A stretch of 64,000 nucleotides of DNA. Origin: Dryococelus australis (Eukaryota > Arthropoda > Insecta > Phasmatodea > Phasmatidae). The notes beneath the pieces are model-generated. The model worked only from the letters and a program-made list of their open reading frames with translations, was not told the DNA's origin and searched no databases. The translations under genes and the position numbers were made by a program. The stretch spans positions 296,051,966-296,115,965 of the forward strand of contig CM057009.1 of the NCBI GenBank assembly GCA_029891345.1. The letters are read 5' to 3'. Below, piece after piece: positions 10,034 through 20,431 of this stretch (positions are counted from its first letter, which is position 1; the number at the start of each line of letters is the position of its first letter).

Positions 10034-10405
10034 CGATGACTCTTTTCAACTAATCATAAAGATATTGGCACCCTATATTTCATATTAGGGATTTGATCAG
10101 GAATAATTGGATTGTCAATTAGAATATTAATTCGAATAGAACAAGGAAGACCAGTATCAATTATTGGTAATGACAAAATTTATAATACACTTGTAATGGC
10201 TCACGCCTTCGCAATATTTTTTTTATTTTATACCTATTATAATTGGAGGTTTTGGTAATTGATTATTACATATTATAATTCGAGCCCCTGATATAGCCAT
10301 CCCATATATAAGCAATATAGAAATTTATTATTACCCCCTTCATTAACATGTTTAATTATAAGAAGGATAGTTGATACAGAAACAGGAACAGGATTAACAT
10401 TATAT
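10034..10405 (+). pseudogene. COX1: NUMT fragment of cytochrome c oxidase subunit I (5' end)
   Basis: This starts with the CGA-type insect COX1 initiator region and reads LFSTNHKDIGTLYFM, a WSGMIG-type block, MAHAF and ETGTG, i.e. the N-terminal quarter of COX1. A run of extra T near 10220 and a short deletion near 10310 shift the frame. Confidence 0.9.
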
Positions 10406-12012
10406 GTATATATTCTTTTTTATGAAGAAAATAAAAAATTTAAGAATATAATTTTTATGAAATATGGACCAAATTCATTAATAAATATTGTGTGTGGTTG
10501 CATATTTTGTGATTCACTCCTCCCTATATTTTCATTAAAAAATTGTATATTTCTGTATAATTATATAGCTATTAAGGAGTTAAATTTTTTAAATCATTAA
10601 CCGTATATTTTATTTCATTTATAATTTCATTATAGGATTTGCACTTTATACCAAACAATGAAATGCTATTTTTGCCAACTCTTTTCATTTTTTGTAAATT
10701 CAGTATATTCCATGAACGTTTCATTAGCAAAGAAATGTAATAAACCATTTGTATATCTAAAAGCTGAGTCTATAATATTAGGTAAATTAGGAAATTTCTC
10801 ACTATTAGACCAAGCTTTTATTTTATCTGGAAACGATGCCCATCTATTTCTGCAAATACAACTTTTCATAAAAGATAAAAGTTTTCCCCGAATATGAATT
10901 AAAAACATTTATTTTATGCTCATCTCTTAATCCAAATAAAGCGAATTTTTTTGGGTAACCACCAATAAGATTATAACTAGGATTATCAACCATATAAATT
11001 TTTTCGTCAACAAACAGGAACAACTTGCCTCATGGTCTTTGGAATATAAAAAAATTATTGAAATTGGTGGGTAGGAACTGAAACCAATTTCTTATCGAAA
11101 ATGGCTTATTGGTTATTTTCTTGTCTCCATTTTTATTGTAAAAAAAACATACAATTCACAATGTTTATATATATATATATATTCGTCCTTGCATAAATCA
11201 AATCGTTCATCATCATTAAAATTATTTTTTAGTGGTGGTCCATAAATGTTTTGAATATTTTAAATATCGTCTGGTTGCAAATCAACCAAATCATTGTTGA
11301 GAATTGGGTACATGATTGCATTTGTATCATTTGTTTGTTGAAGACCTAATACATGTCCAATTGCGTGGCTCAAAACCACTAGTAAATGAATTTGTTTTGT
11401 CAGGAGTGTATTTACCACCATTATGCCAATATTCCTGCATATTGATGTGAATTTCAACGAGGCTATTTGGTTTATTTGGAAACTATGCATGAGCCAGTGC
11501 ACTACCGAATTGATATAATGTATAAGGACAAACACCACGCAACCTATGAGTATTATGTAGGCCTTGTTTATATGATATCAATATACCTGAAGAATATGTA
11601 TAGTAAACAAATTTCAAATTTGTGTTTTTTTCCAACTGTTAAAAGCCTCTTTTGCTAAATTTGTAATTGATTTATTTGCATACGCAAAATTCCACTGTAA
11701 TGAGATTTTAGTCCATTTCGCTGTTGATGAAAGGTCCACAATTATCCCATCCTTAACACCACATCTTGGCTTGTTGAATGAATTGTCTTTTCATTGCGTT
11801 TACCATCAAATTAAGAGAGGTTGTGATATTCTTGAAATACTCTTAAAGAACCTTCAAACTTTTCAGCATCCATTTGTGAAAGCGAATTTGGATCACCTGC
11901 TAGATATCCATATTTATTTTTAAAAATGTATAACATATTTTGCCTGATTATCTTTTTTGGCTAGTACAAAAATTATATTTGCAATAGCCAGAATAATTAT
12001 GTAAGTCTTCAT
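10406..12012 (-). pseudogene. matrix metalloproteinase (prodomain + catalytic + haemopexin) carried by Polinton 1
   Basis: Starts at ATG 12012 with a signal peptide (MKTYIIILAIANIIFVLA). A propeptide follows with an LRVFQEY block and the cysteine switch KPRCGVKDG near 11770-11745. The catalytic domain has WTKISLQW, a FGSALAHA segment, and the zinc-site region LSHAIGHVLGLQQ near 11372-11335, followed by the Met-turn NDTNAIMYP and the domain end DDI and NIQNIYGPPLK. A haemopexin-like domain occupies about 11200-10410 (IDSAFRYTNGLLHFF near 10790, KFALFGLRDEHKI near 10950). The zinc site is damaged: the HExxHxxGxxH Glu reads Ala and the third His reads Gln. There are several frameshifts. Family members cleave extracellular matrix, and insect viruses carry relatives. 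Placement between the ATPase gene and BRO, inside the element, argues for captured cargo. Its 3' end abuts the NUMT. Confidence 0.85.
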
Positions 12013-12081
12013 TTATACACAGAAGATTTAAAATATAATAAACTCATTAATTTTATTTTTGTACTTCCCTTTATTCATTTT

Positions 12082-12735
12082 CTATCTAAATATTATGTAA
12101 AAAGCACAACTTTCGTCCCAGCACTTGGCACATTTCTTTAAATTTCTCAAAACTCATGTCTCCTCCAACAAAATCGCAATATATATATATAATGTCTCAA
12201 GTGTGTTTCATCTTGTCGAAATATACACAGAAAATTTGTGTTATCTCGTACTAATTGCTTGGGGACTCTGTAATATGTCTGTGCAAGATAAAAAACATCA
12301 ATACTTTTATGTCAACCTCTAGTAACATGTTCGTTGACTACATCTTGCTCATCCGATATTACATCAAAAATAACTAGAGAATTATATTCACATTGATCTA
12401 GTGAAACCATTCCACGATTGCTACTTAAAAATAATCCATTTTTTTTCTATTTTTGGATGTCAATTCAGAAATATCTTGTAATTGAATATATTTTGGCTGA
12501 TTCAAACTTTTAGAGCAAACATAGCATTTATTAAAATTTAGCCATCCTGTCTTATAAAATAAAATTAATTAATAAAGTTGTCTTCCTATTGATGCTGGGC
12601 CCAACTATCATACCTCTAATATATTCAGGGAAAAGTTCGCCATTTTTTTTTATTCTTGGAACTTTCCTTAGAAATTAAAACATCAACAACCAAGTTAATT
12701 TTTCTATTAAATACAATATTTTTTTAATAAATGGG
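12082..12735 (-). pseudogene. FtsK/HerA-type DNA-packaging ATPase
   Basis: The Walker A region reads GMIVGPSINRKTTLL near 12610 (a degenerate GPSGxGKT). A Walker B-like stretch SLVIFDVISDEQDVV lies near 12365. The C-terminal block AQTYYRVPKQLVRDNTN (about 12275) and LKKCAKCWDESCAFY follow, ending at 12082. The same C-terminal blocks occur in element 2 at 30900-31150 (GQTYSRIPEQMLGDNAN). In Polintons this ATPase is thought to pump the genome into capsids. Several frameshifts and a lost glycine in the P-loop make it non-functional. It is divergent with the minor-capsid gene starting at about 12740. Confidence 0.8.
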
Positions 12736-12739
12736 TAAT

Positions 12740-13371
12740 AATAAAGTTTTCAAGTTAACAACCAATAGTTCTATTCTAAAGAAGAACTTCACTATGATAT
12801 AATTCATAAAGATAAACTGATAGCATTAAGTAGTTTTCATGCCGAATTTTTAACTCGAAATGTAGATAATAATACTATAACTAAAATTGAAAAAATGTGT
12901 TCTGTTGTTGATAAAAAAAAATACTGTTATAAATATTTCCAGAAGCCAATATTATGTTGAATCATTAATAGAAGCTATAAATTTAATTGAGCCATTTTCA
13001 AGAAATAAAATTTAAATAACAGACAATGTGAAAAATAGAATTACAATTAAAACCAAGTGTGATATTAAACTTGCTGATCACTTGTAGGCATTAAATTGTC
13101 TAATTTGTTTACATTAAAAACAACCAATGTTCATTGTAATCTGGCTTATAATATGTTTTAAAAATATGATGAATCTAACCACTTGGATACAAATCTAATT
13201 GCTTGTTTTCCACCAAGAACTGTGTTTGGTTTTAGAAATTATATAATTTATGAGCCCCCATATCCAATTTTTATACAATTAATAATGAGCAAGTTAATAA
13301 CATTGTTCTATAAATGAGAGATAAAAATGGAAATTTAATTTATTTTAATGGTATTTTGCTATTTCATTAGA
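12740..13371 (+). pseudogene. minor-capsid (penton)-type protein
   Basis: This plus-strand relic reads through blocks SRSQYYVESLIEAINLIE, ITIKTKCDIKLADHL, ACFPPRTVFGFRNYIIYE, and a closing strand MRDKNGNLIYFNGILLFH that stops at 13371. Element 2 has the corresponding ending VAVIFVDQHGYLVNF at 38539. A closing D-x-x-G-x-L-I/V-x-F strand is what I expect from the single jelly-roll minor capsid protein of Polintons. The assignment rests on this pattern and on the position next to the ATPase gene. Stops and frameshifts are frequent. Confidence 0.5.
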
Positions 13372-13472
13372 AAACATAAAGGGTTTCCCTGTTTTGGGGA
13401 GCCCTTTAATATCTCCAAAAGATAAAACTTTTCTTTCAGAAATAAGTGGGATCCAAAATGATGTGTTGAATT

Positions 13473-16400
13473 TTATTCATTTTCTTCATCTTCATCAACT
13501 TCAGGGTATCTGAGCATCTGCCCTGAAAATTTAAAACAAATTCGCTATATGATTTGTAATATTTTTTCCTTACTCATTGCACCTCTCATTAATAAAATAT
13601 AAAAATTTTCTTTCAGAAATTTTGTTATCCATATGGCAAGTTCTATTTTATTTTCTAGTATAATTCACTTTTTATCACAAGGACTCAATGCTATTTTATT
13701 AACTTCGATTGTAAATATATTGTGTTTCTAACTTCTTATCAAATTCATTGTCCTATATTGAATTTTCTCATCAAACCCACATTTCTTATAATCCTTCAAA
13801 TTAATTCTATTATTGATTACACATTTATTCACGCCTTTAGACATTTTGTTTTATTTATCGCCAACTCTAAATGCAAACATTTTTGCTATTTAACCAACAA
13901 ATTCTTTCATAATCTCCCATTACATTCATCTTTCATTTTGCCTAAGACTTTCTTATTTATTTGATACATGTTATAAATATTGCTCTTTGGATAATCGCTT
14001 GTATCAAATTTATATAACATTGTCTTCATGTCTTCATAAAAATCATATGTTTTAATGTTATAATTGTATGAATTAATATCTTGATAACACCACTCAATTT
14101 AATCATATTTTGGTTTCATCGCTTTATAATGGAAGTCATAAATAAATTAATTTGATATATCTGAAATGGAAATACCCACTTAAATAGGTTTATTAAATTT
14201 TGCAGTTGTTTTATTCATGTGTAGAGCCACAAGATTCTCAGTAAATATAGTATTTCTTTTGAAATTTGGTTTTGATATTCATTTTTCACATATTGCTGCA
14301 TCTGATATTAATCTTATATACTCTGTTTCTTATATTTTCCATTGTTTTGCCAAACACAGAATTATTCATGAGCTTATAAAAAAGATTCTAAATACTTTTC
14401 TATTTGTTCCCATCTATGTATGCAACTCAATATATTTCTTTAACCAATCAGACTGATCAAACATCAATATCATATATATTATAGTGAGATTTAATCAATT
14501 ATTTAGAAAGTTGCAATAGTAAATTACATACTTTTGTTTGGTATTTAATGTGTTTAATAATTTAGATTGATTTGTCTTTGGAACTACCTTATTTTCTGGG
14601 CAAAATGGAAGATATTTATGTAAATTATGTAGTTCTTGTGGATACTCTTTATCAACCTCTAATATTTAATCATGTTGTGAATCATGTTTCAAATTTAATA
14701 TTTTTTCACTCCAGTAATCTCAATCATATAGTGAATAGCAAACCCAATCGAAAACTCCATATGGTAAATATGGAGACATTGCCCAACCATATAAATTATT
14801 TGCATCGAGATATGGTAAATAATTATATTCCTGATTAGAGTTAAAATCATCTAAATATTTGTTATTAGTTAACATATCACTTACAACATTGTGATATGCC
14901 ACCTCTAATTCCCTTTTCACTAGTTAAAATCATATCATAATTGTGTAATAAATCTAGTGCTTGTTTAGTCATTTTTAACATTACTTCCCACCATAATCCT
15001 GGTGCTGTAAAATACCACACTGGATCTAAATCATATGAATTTATACATATATTTATAAAATATTCGAATATATCTACTAACATTTATTCATCAGTTTTTA
15101 AATATAAATCATGGTTTTCGCCAAGTTTTTTAATATTAAATTGGTTCCATATATTTTTTGCATGTTCGTATCCATCATCAAATATACTATTTTCGTTTAA
15201 TTTATTGTAAAATTCACATTTTGGTGGAAGTTCAGTTTCATCCTATTTCTTCCAACTATCCATATAATCATAAGGTAAACTCCTTGTCTAATAACTAAAT
15301 CAACTTGATCTTCTGGAAAATAATTTTGTGTGTGTTTTATTTTATCTTTACTTAAATTATATGATAATTTTTCTAAACTTCTAGCCATAAATTTGAATGT
15401 GTCTATAAATTTAATTTTTAAATTTTCTGTGATTTTCCAAAAGTTATAAACTTTTCTTCATTAATTGCAATAAATTCTATTTTTTTTTCATCATACCCGA
15501 TCTCTTTAATAAATAAATGTGCATTAATATCCAGTTAAATTGTGACAATAAATTGGAACAAAATTTGGTAATTTTAATTGTAAATTAAAATTGTTGCATG
15601 TTGGTTTAATGAATTATCCACTTACGTGATCATGATGATCTTTTTTTTACTGTCCTTTGTATATTCACCCTCATATAGAGCACATTTTTTTATTTACTAT
15701 ATAATATTTTTTCTTCTTTTGTTAATGGGTGCATTGGTTCAATTTGTGAATATATTTCACCAATTTCTTCTACTTCTCTTTTTATTGATTGTATAAATAT
15801 TTTATGAGCATTTGGACCGCGATATACTACTGGAGGCTTATTATCACCATAAGCAGATACAATATAATAGCAAAAACCAGAATCTTCATGAAGCTGATAT
15901 ATCATTGTACATGATGCATCATTCAATTTTAAATCAATGTTATTTATTTGTGCATTTGTAAGTTTATATTTTTCTTTGAGTATTTCTTTGTAAAGACCAT
16001 TATCAATTTTATTTTCTATTAAAACTAGATATTTATTAATTTATATTTATAAATTTCATTTTCTTTTGGTTTAGTTGTTGATATTTTATTACACTTGATT
16101 CATAATCTGCATATATAGTGAATGGAACCTATATTGTATCTTCTTCATTTTTGAAAAAAAAAAAATATTTGCTCTCCTTTTGAATGTAATTGGATTTTTA
16201 CTGCTTCATTTTTTGAACAGTCTTCTGTGTGTTTACTTAATTTCTCTTGAGAAGAAAATGTTTAAAGTCACATATAGCATATATAAGTTTTATGTTGTTT
16301 ATTATTTTTTTGTGCTGAAACTAACCTCGATAAATCTTTAATCCAACAGTAATGCGAGTTTGTATCATATTTGAAATAAAGTAAATTTATACGTGTATTA

Positions 16401-17110
16401 TTTTTATTTTTGAGTGTTTTAAAGGATATGCCATGGATTTCTTACCTTCATCTTCAATAGAGTATACATTTATGGATATTTCAATATGATTATTTTTGTA
16501 TATCATCAATTTTAATTTAATATTCAAATTTATCTCTTACTTTATCGATATTAAGCCCCCACATTTACATATTTGGTTACTCTATCTGAATGGCTGTCTG
16601 CTGGAAATAATGCAGATTTTACAGCCCAAAGAAAGCATTTTTGATCTTTGTTTTTAACATTCATGCATGCTTTCTTAACCTTTATAATTCAGGTAGTTCA
16701 ATATATAATGCGGCATTTAATGAACTATATTTATTTATTGCTAATTGTATCCACATTATTCTATCTAAAGTCCACCCCGAATCTTTTTTTGGAATTCAGA
16801 AAAATTTGTAATTATTTCTTGTGTAATATGCATTTGTAAATTCTTTTAATATCTCGATCATTCAATATTGTATAATTTGGTGATTGAAATGTAAATAATT
16901 CAACTTGATTATTTTCTTGCTTACTACAATTGATGTATAATTTAATGCTGGTTTTCAAGTCTATAAATTTTATAAGATGTTGATGTATTTTCTCAAATAC
17001 CTTATTTTTTACTGAAGTGAAAAAATGAATAGGTTGTACTAAATTTAAAGAATTTTCGATGTTATATGTTGATATACTATTTTTAAACTTTATTAGCTAA
17101 GTAAGCTTAA
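13473..17110 (-). pseudogene. protein-primed family B DNA polymerase
   Basis: A long minus-strand relic with many frameshifts. In order it shows GNCYYIVSA-like and KPPVVYRGPNAHKIF (about 15840), LSKDKIKHTQNYFPED with IRQGVY (about 15330), DLDPVWYFTAPGLWWEVMLK (about 15020), EKGIRGGISQCCK (about 14890), YLDANNLYGWAMSPYLPYG (about 14790), a FDTSDYPKSNIY block (about 13990) and GKMKDECNG (about 13940). These are the conserved blocks of Polinton and other protein-primed PolB enzymes, including the DxxNLYxxxM motif of the palm. It ends with an acidic tail at about 13473. The enzyme would copy the linear element from protein-primed ends. The N-terminal limit is uncertain. Confidence 0.85.
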
Positions 17111-17163
17111 TTGGTTTCCTTATTTCCTTTATTAATGAAAACATTAGTAGAAAATGGGAAAAT

Positions 17164-17514
17164 TTATTTCACTTGCTTTTTATCTTGTTTATATGTGTTT
17201 ATATCAGCATCAAATAAAGGTAAATTTGTGAATTTATAATTTGTTCTACTTGCTGTGACACGTTTATTTTTATCTATAGGTTTTAGAAATACATTAATAG
17301 AAAATGTGAAGATTTCTTTTAATTGTTTTTTAGCTTTTCTATATTTTATAGTGTAATTTGAAAAGGGCAAATTTATAAAGTTTCCTTTTCTTTGATGATT
17401 TATAATAAATAGTATAACAGCTGCAATTAAAACAGTTTTCTGTATTCTGTGCAAATATTTTATTTCAAATCTTCTACCTATGATTCTTAACCCTCTCACT
17501 GTCTTTTCGCTCAA
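17164..17514 (-). pseudogene. ORF upstream of PolB, possibly its N-terminus
   Basis: An open stretch of 116 codons rich in Lys, Ile and Phe, in the same direction as the polymerase and just upstream of it. It contains YTIKYRKAKKQLKEIF. I do not recognise a domain. The position fits either the polymerase N-terminal extension (the site of many terminal-protein-like regions) or a separate small gene. Confidence 0.35.
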
Positions 17515-17660
17515 ACCATAATTTCTCTTCGAAGATTCTATATTTGTTTATTTAAAAGGAAAAAAAAATTAATTGCAAAATAAAAAATACAAGAATAAAA
17601 TATATTGGAATAGCATCAAAAATATGTTAAAATTATTGGGAAATCATATTTAACTTCTTG

Positions 17661-18313
17661 TTAAGGATAATTCTTAAGACATTCACCAAAACAATTTTTA
17701 CACATAGTTGTATGTTGATCCTTACAATATTTATTATAAGAAAATAATTTTATAGATTTATTCTCATTACAGAATGTGAAGGTATTTGGTTGGATAATTT
17801 TCCTTTTGAATTTAATTTAGAATATCTTTTGATGTGTTGTGGGATTTAGTTTTTTTATGGTTTTCGAGCTGTTGATTATAAATATATTTTCCACATTCGC
17901 ATAGTACTTACTCTTTTTTTTAGCTCATAATAATTTTTGGCATATTCATTCATACATTTTTTGCATTTTGTTGGAAGTTTGTCTATAGTTTCTTTATGTA
18001 GATAAAATGAATCCATTGATTTATTCTCGTTACATACTACACATGTCTTCGTTGAATAATCATGTTGGTTTTGGTTTTTATTGTGCGATTTACTATTTTT
18101 ATGATTTTTGAGAGATAGTTTAGAAACATATTTTCCACATTCGCATAGTACTTTCTCTTTTTTAACTCATATTGATTTTTTTTCATATTCAGCACAACAT
18201 TTTTTACAAGTGTTAATATGCTTGTCTTTTGTGTATTTATGCATGTGAAAGCTTTCTTTATTTAATACTTCATCGTATTTTTTACATTGTTTAGATGTGA
18301 TATTATTTTCCAT
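17661..18313 (-). pseudogene. triple zinc-module protein
   Basis: Starts at ATG 18313 (MENNITSKQCKKYDEVLNK) and ends at 17661. It contains three copies of a Cys4 module: CKK-type start, about 25 residues with FH/FYxHKxTxDK, then CKKC. They lie near 18270, 17970 and 17730 (examples YLHKETIDKLPTKCKKC and KYCKDQHTTMCKNC). Between them sits CECGKYVSKLSLKNHKNS, present twice. Such C-x2-C...C-x2-C modules occur singly in many large DNA viruses and phages near endonuclease domains, but no nuclease core is visible here. Two internal stops break it. A DNA- or RNA-binding role is plausible but unproven. Confidence 0.5.
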
Positions 18314-18399
18314 TGTATTTATTTATAAAATGAATTTATTGATAGATTGAAGAAATATTTTTCTTTAATAATTTGTTCCTTTGTAAATAACACAAAAAA

Positions 18400-18690
18400 A
18401 TGGAATCTCTGCTCAACAATTTGAACAATTCACTTGAATTCACTAAACTGCAAGATATAGAAAAAAATTAATGGTTTACTGCTACAGATTTTGAAATATA
18501 TGAATCTAATTTTGGTAAAAAATTAATTGTATTCTAGATGGCAAATTTAAAATTTCATTGCCAGAGCGCTAGTCAAGATACTTGATAAAAATTCTTTAAA
18601 ATTAATAAATGAGAAGGAGGTTTTTATAATTTATAAAGGCTTAAAAGAAATGAAAAATGGAAAATTTGTCCATGATCTAGAATACACATA
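18400..18690 (+). pseudogene. small ORF (about 95 codons) next to right TIR
   Basis: Starts at ATG 18400 (MESLLNNLNNSLEFTKLQDI), continues with WFTATDFEIYESNFGKKLIV and ends KNGKFVHDLEYT at 18690, with one stop and one frameshift. The beta-rich pattern and small size suggest a nucleic-acid-binding (OB-like) accessory protein, but I cannot assign a family. It is divergent from the zinc-module gene at 18313. Confidence 0.4.
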
Positions 18691-18759
18691 AGCACATTTA
18701 TAAAATAATGAGTTAATTTTTTTATTCTTTTTAACAAATTTGTTTCTTTATAAATAAAC

Positions 18760-18990
18760 ATGACTTCGCCTATTTTTCGTTGCAGTTTGACCCATGTTTT
18801 AAAAGGTGGCGATGGTGCAAGTCCACCGTCTTATAAATTAGATAAAGCACCTGGTGATCTTAAAAATTTAGTTCACACATTTCATTTCAATTTACAAAGG
18901 TAACAATTAACCATTTTAGAAAATATTAACGATCAATATGAACTTCGAGAAATGGGTGGATATTCAGAGGAAATATAGCAAGTGTTAAAA
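18760..18990 (+). pseudogene. small ORF ending near right TIR
   Basis: ATG 18760 (MTSPIFRCSLTHVLKGGDGA) runs 47 codons to a stop at about 18903, with a possible continuation ENINDQYELREMGGYSEEI. It lies downstream of the ORF at 18400 in the same direction. No family recognised. Confidence 0.3.
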
Positions 18991-19034
18991 AAAATTGTAA
19001 GGCTTCGAGTATAATATTTTTTGTTTGTGTCAAT

Positions 19035-19398
19035 TTTATTTTTTAATATTTTCATCATTTTTTGCTTATTTTGATTGATTTTCTCTTAAATTTTCTTGCT
19101 CGCTTGCAAAATTGCTATTTCTTGAAAACATGAAAATTTTGCTTGAAAAGCAACAAATTAGCTTGATTTTAGCTTAAAATTTAATGTTTTTAAGGTGGCA
19201 CAAAGCCTGCATGCTATTAATGAAAAAAGTAGCAAATTTTCTTGATGTTGGGGTAAATATGATTGTTTTTTAGAATGCATAAGTTCTTAAATTTCAAACC
19301 ATAATTTTGGAGCAAAAAAACTTAGTTTTGGCCTCAAACTGTTTGATTTTTCGTTGAAAGTGTGGGGTGGGCCAGAATCGGCCTTAAACATCTACTTA
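19035..19398. repeat. Polinton 1 right TIR, proximal segment
   Basis: Reverse complement of about 1728-2085, with scattered substitutions. It ends outward at CCAGAATCGGCC, matching GGCCGATTCTG on the left. Confidence 0.9.
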
Positions 19399-20431
19399 AA
19401 CCCGTCCATTATCTAACCTGCGAATCCATCCATCAAATAACCATTCGTCTGTACACTTCAACTTCATTCGCCTTTGTTTTCCTTATTTATCTAGTAAACC
19501 CATTTTATTTCACATCATGCATATAACGGAAGTAATTCTTTAGGTAGGTAGGTATACAAGTTCAGTAACTGTGTTGAGTGCTGCAAGTGATTTAAGCTTT
19601 ACATATGTCCCATTAGCTGATAAAAATTATCTGACTACTAGAAAAACAAACCATCATTTACACTATACATCCACGACAAGAGAAAGCCATTTGGGATTAT
19701 TCGTAGCAAGACACATATGCTGTTTTTATATGTCTAAATATGATGTAGCTAATTCTCATGTCACTCAAACTCAATAAGAGAAAGAGAACTACTTTCACTA
19801 GCCTTGCAAGAAACTAAAGTTTAAATCCAACATCTTAGACCGCTCGACAACCCGACAAGGTCAGAAAAAGATTGTATAATGAAAACTCTTAACCTTTTCC
19901 TTGAATTATGCCATAGGATCATGAACTTACTTACCATATGTTTAAAATCTTCCATTCAAGACAAATATAACCACGATATTTTACCACAATTTTAATTATA
20001 CAGAAAAAAATTATAATACCTTCGCGATTGGGAGCACTCTGAGAAAACCCAAGGACATGTTCGCCTAGATGAAAACACATAGGAATATAAAAATCTACAA
20101 GATATTTATGTATGTATATATATATGATAGGAAAATATACTTATCTAAAAGATATGTATATATATAATTATCAGTAAGATAGGAATATACATTATTGTAT
20201 ATAAGATAGGACTATAGATATGATGTGTTTTCTTCTGGGTGAACATGTCGTTGGGTTTTCTCAGAGTACCCCCAATCGCGAAGATATTATAATTTTTTCT
20301 GCATATTTAAAATTTTGATAAAATATCATAAATAAGAAGACAAAAGGTGTATACAACATTGAATGAAGTATAAGCGTAAAGACGAATGGTTGTTTGATGA
20401 ATGGATTCGCGGGTTAGATATTGGAAGGGTT
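19399..20431. mobile_element. 1.03-kb non-autonomous DNA transposon in the right TIR
   Basis: Its ends are inverted repeats of about 75 bp: AACCCGTCCATTATCTAACC at the left and, on the complement, AACCCTTCCAATATCTAACC at the right, continuing through CCATTCGTCT. It has no counterpart in the left TIR, so it inserted after the element. No transposase is present. The superfamily is not identifiable from the ends alone. Confidence 0.8.
20001..20301. mobile_element. 301-bp palindromic MITE nested in the 1.03-kb transposon
   Basis: Ends CAGAAAAAAATTATAATACC and its inverted counterpart GCAGAAAAAATTATAATATC enclose nearly palindromic arms sharing CTTCGCGATTGGG, CTCTGAGAAAACCCAA and ACATGTTC. The centre is a TA-rich stretch with repeated GATAGGA-type motifs. 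It is a miniature element inside a larger one. Confidence 0.75.

Larger units (their letters stand above)
9475..10405 (+). other. nuclear mitochondrial insertion (NUMT): ND2-trnW-trnC-COX1
   Basis: About 930 bp of mitochondrial DNA sits between the start of the BRO gene and the 3' end of the metalloproteinase gene. It keeps mitochondrial gene order and the invertebrate mitochondrial code (in-frame TGA where Trp is expected, ATA for Met). Indels and stops show it is no longer functional. It ends in COX1 around the ETGTGLT block, and the sequence then reverts to Polinton at about 10405. Confidence 0.9.

Noticed and set aside
10034..10405. a real mitochondrial contig rather than a nuclear copy
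   Set aside because: It contains indels and stops and is flanked on both sides by Polinton coding relics, so it is a nuclear insert.
11467..11658. plus-strand ORF over the metalloproteinase
   Set aside because: Antisense shadow of the catalytic domain.
13372..13470. GC-rich stem AAAGGGTTTCCC...GGGGAGCCCTTT between convergent minor-capsid and polymerase genes as a bacterial-type terminator
   Set aside because: The host is eukaryotic. The hairpin may be meaningful but cannot be called a terminator.
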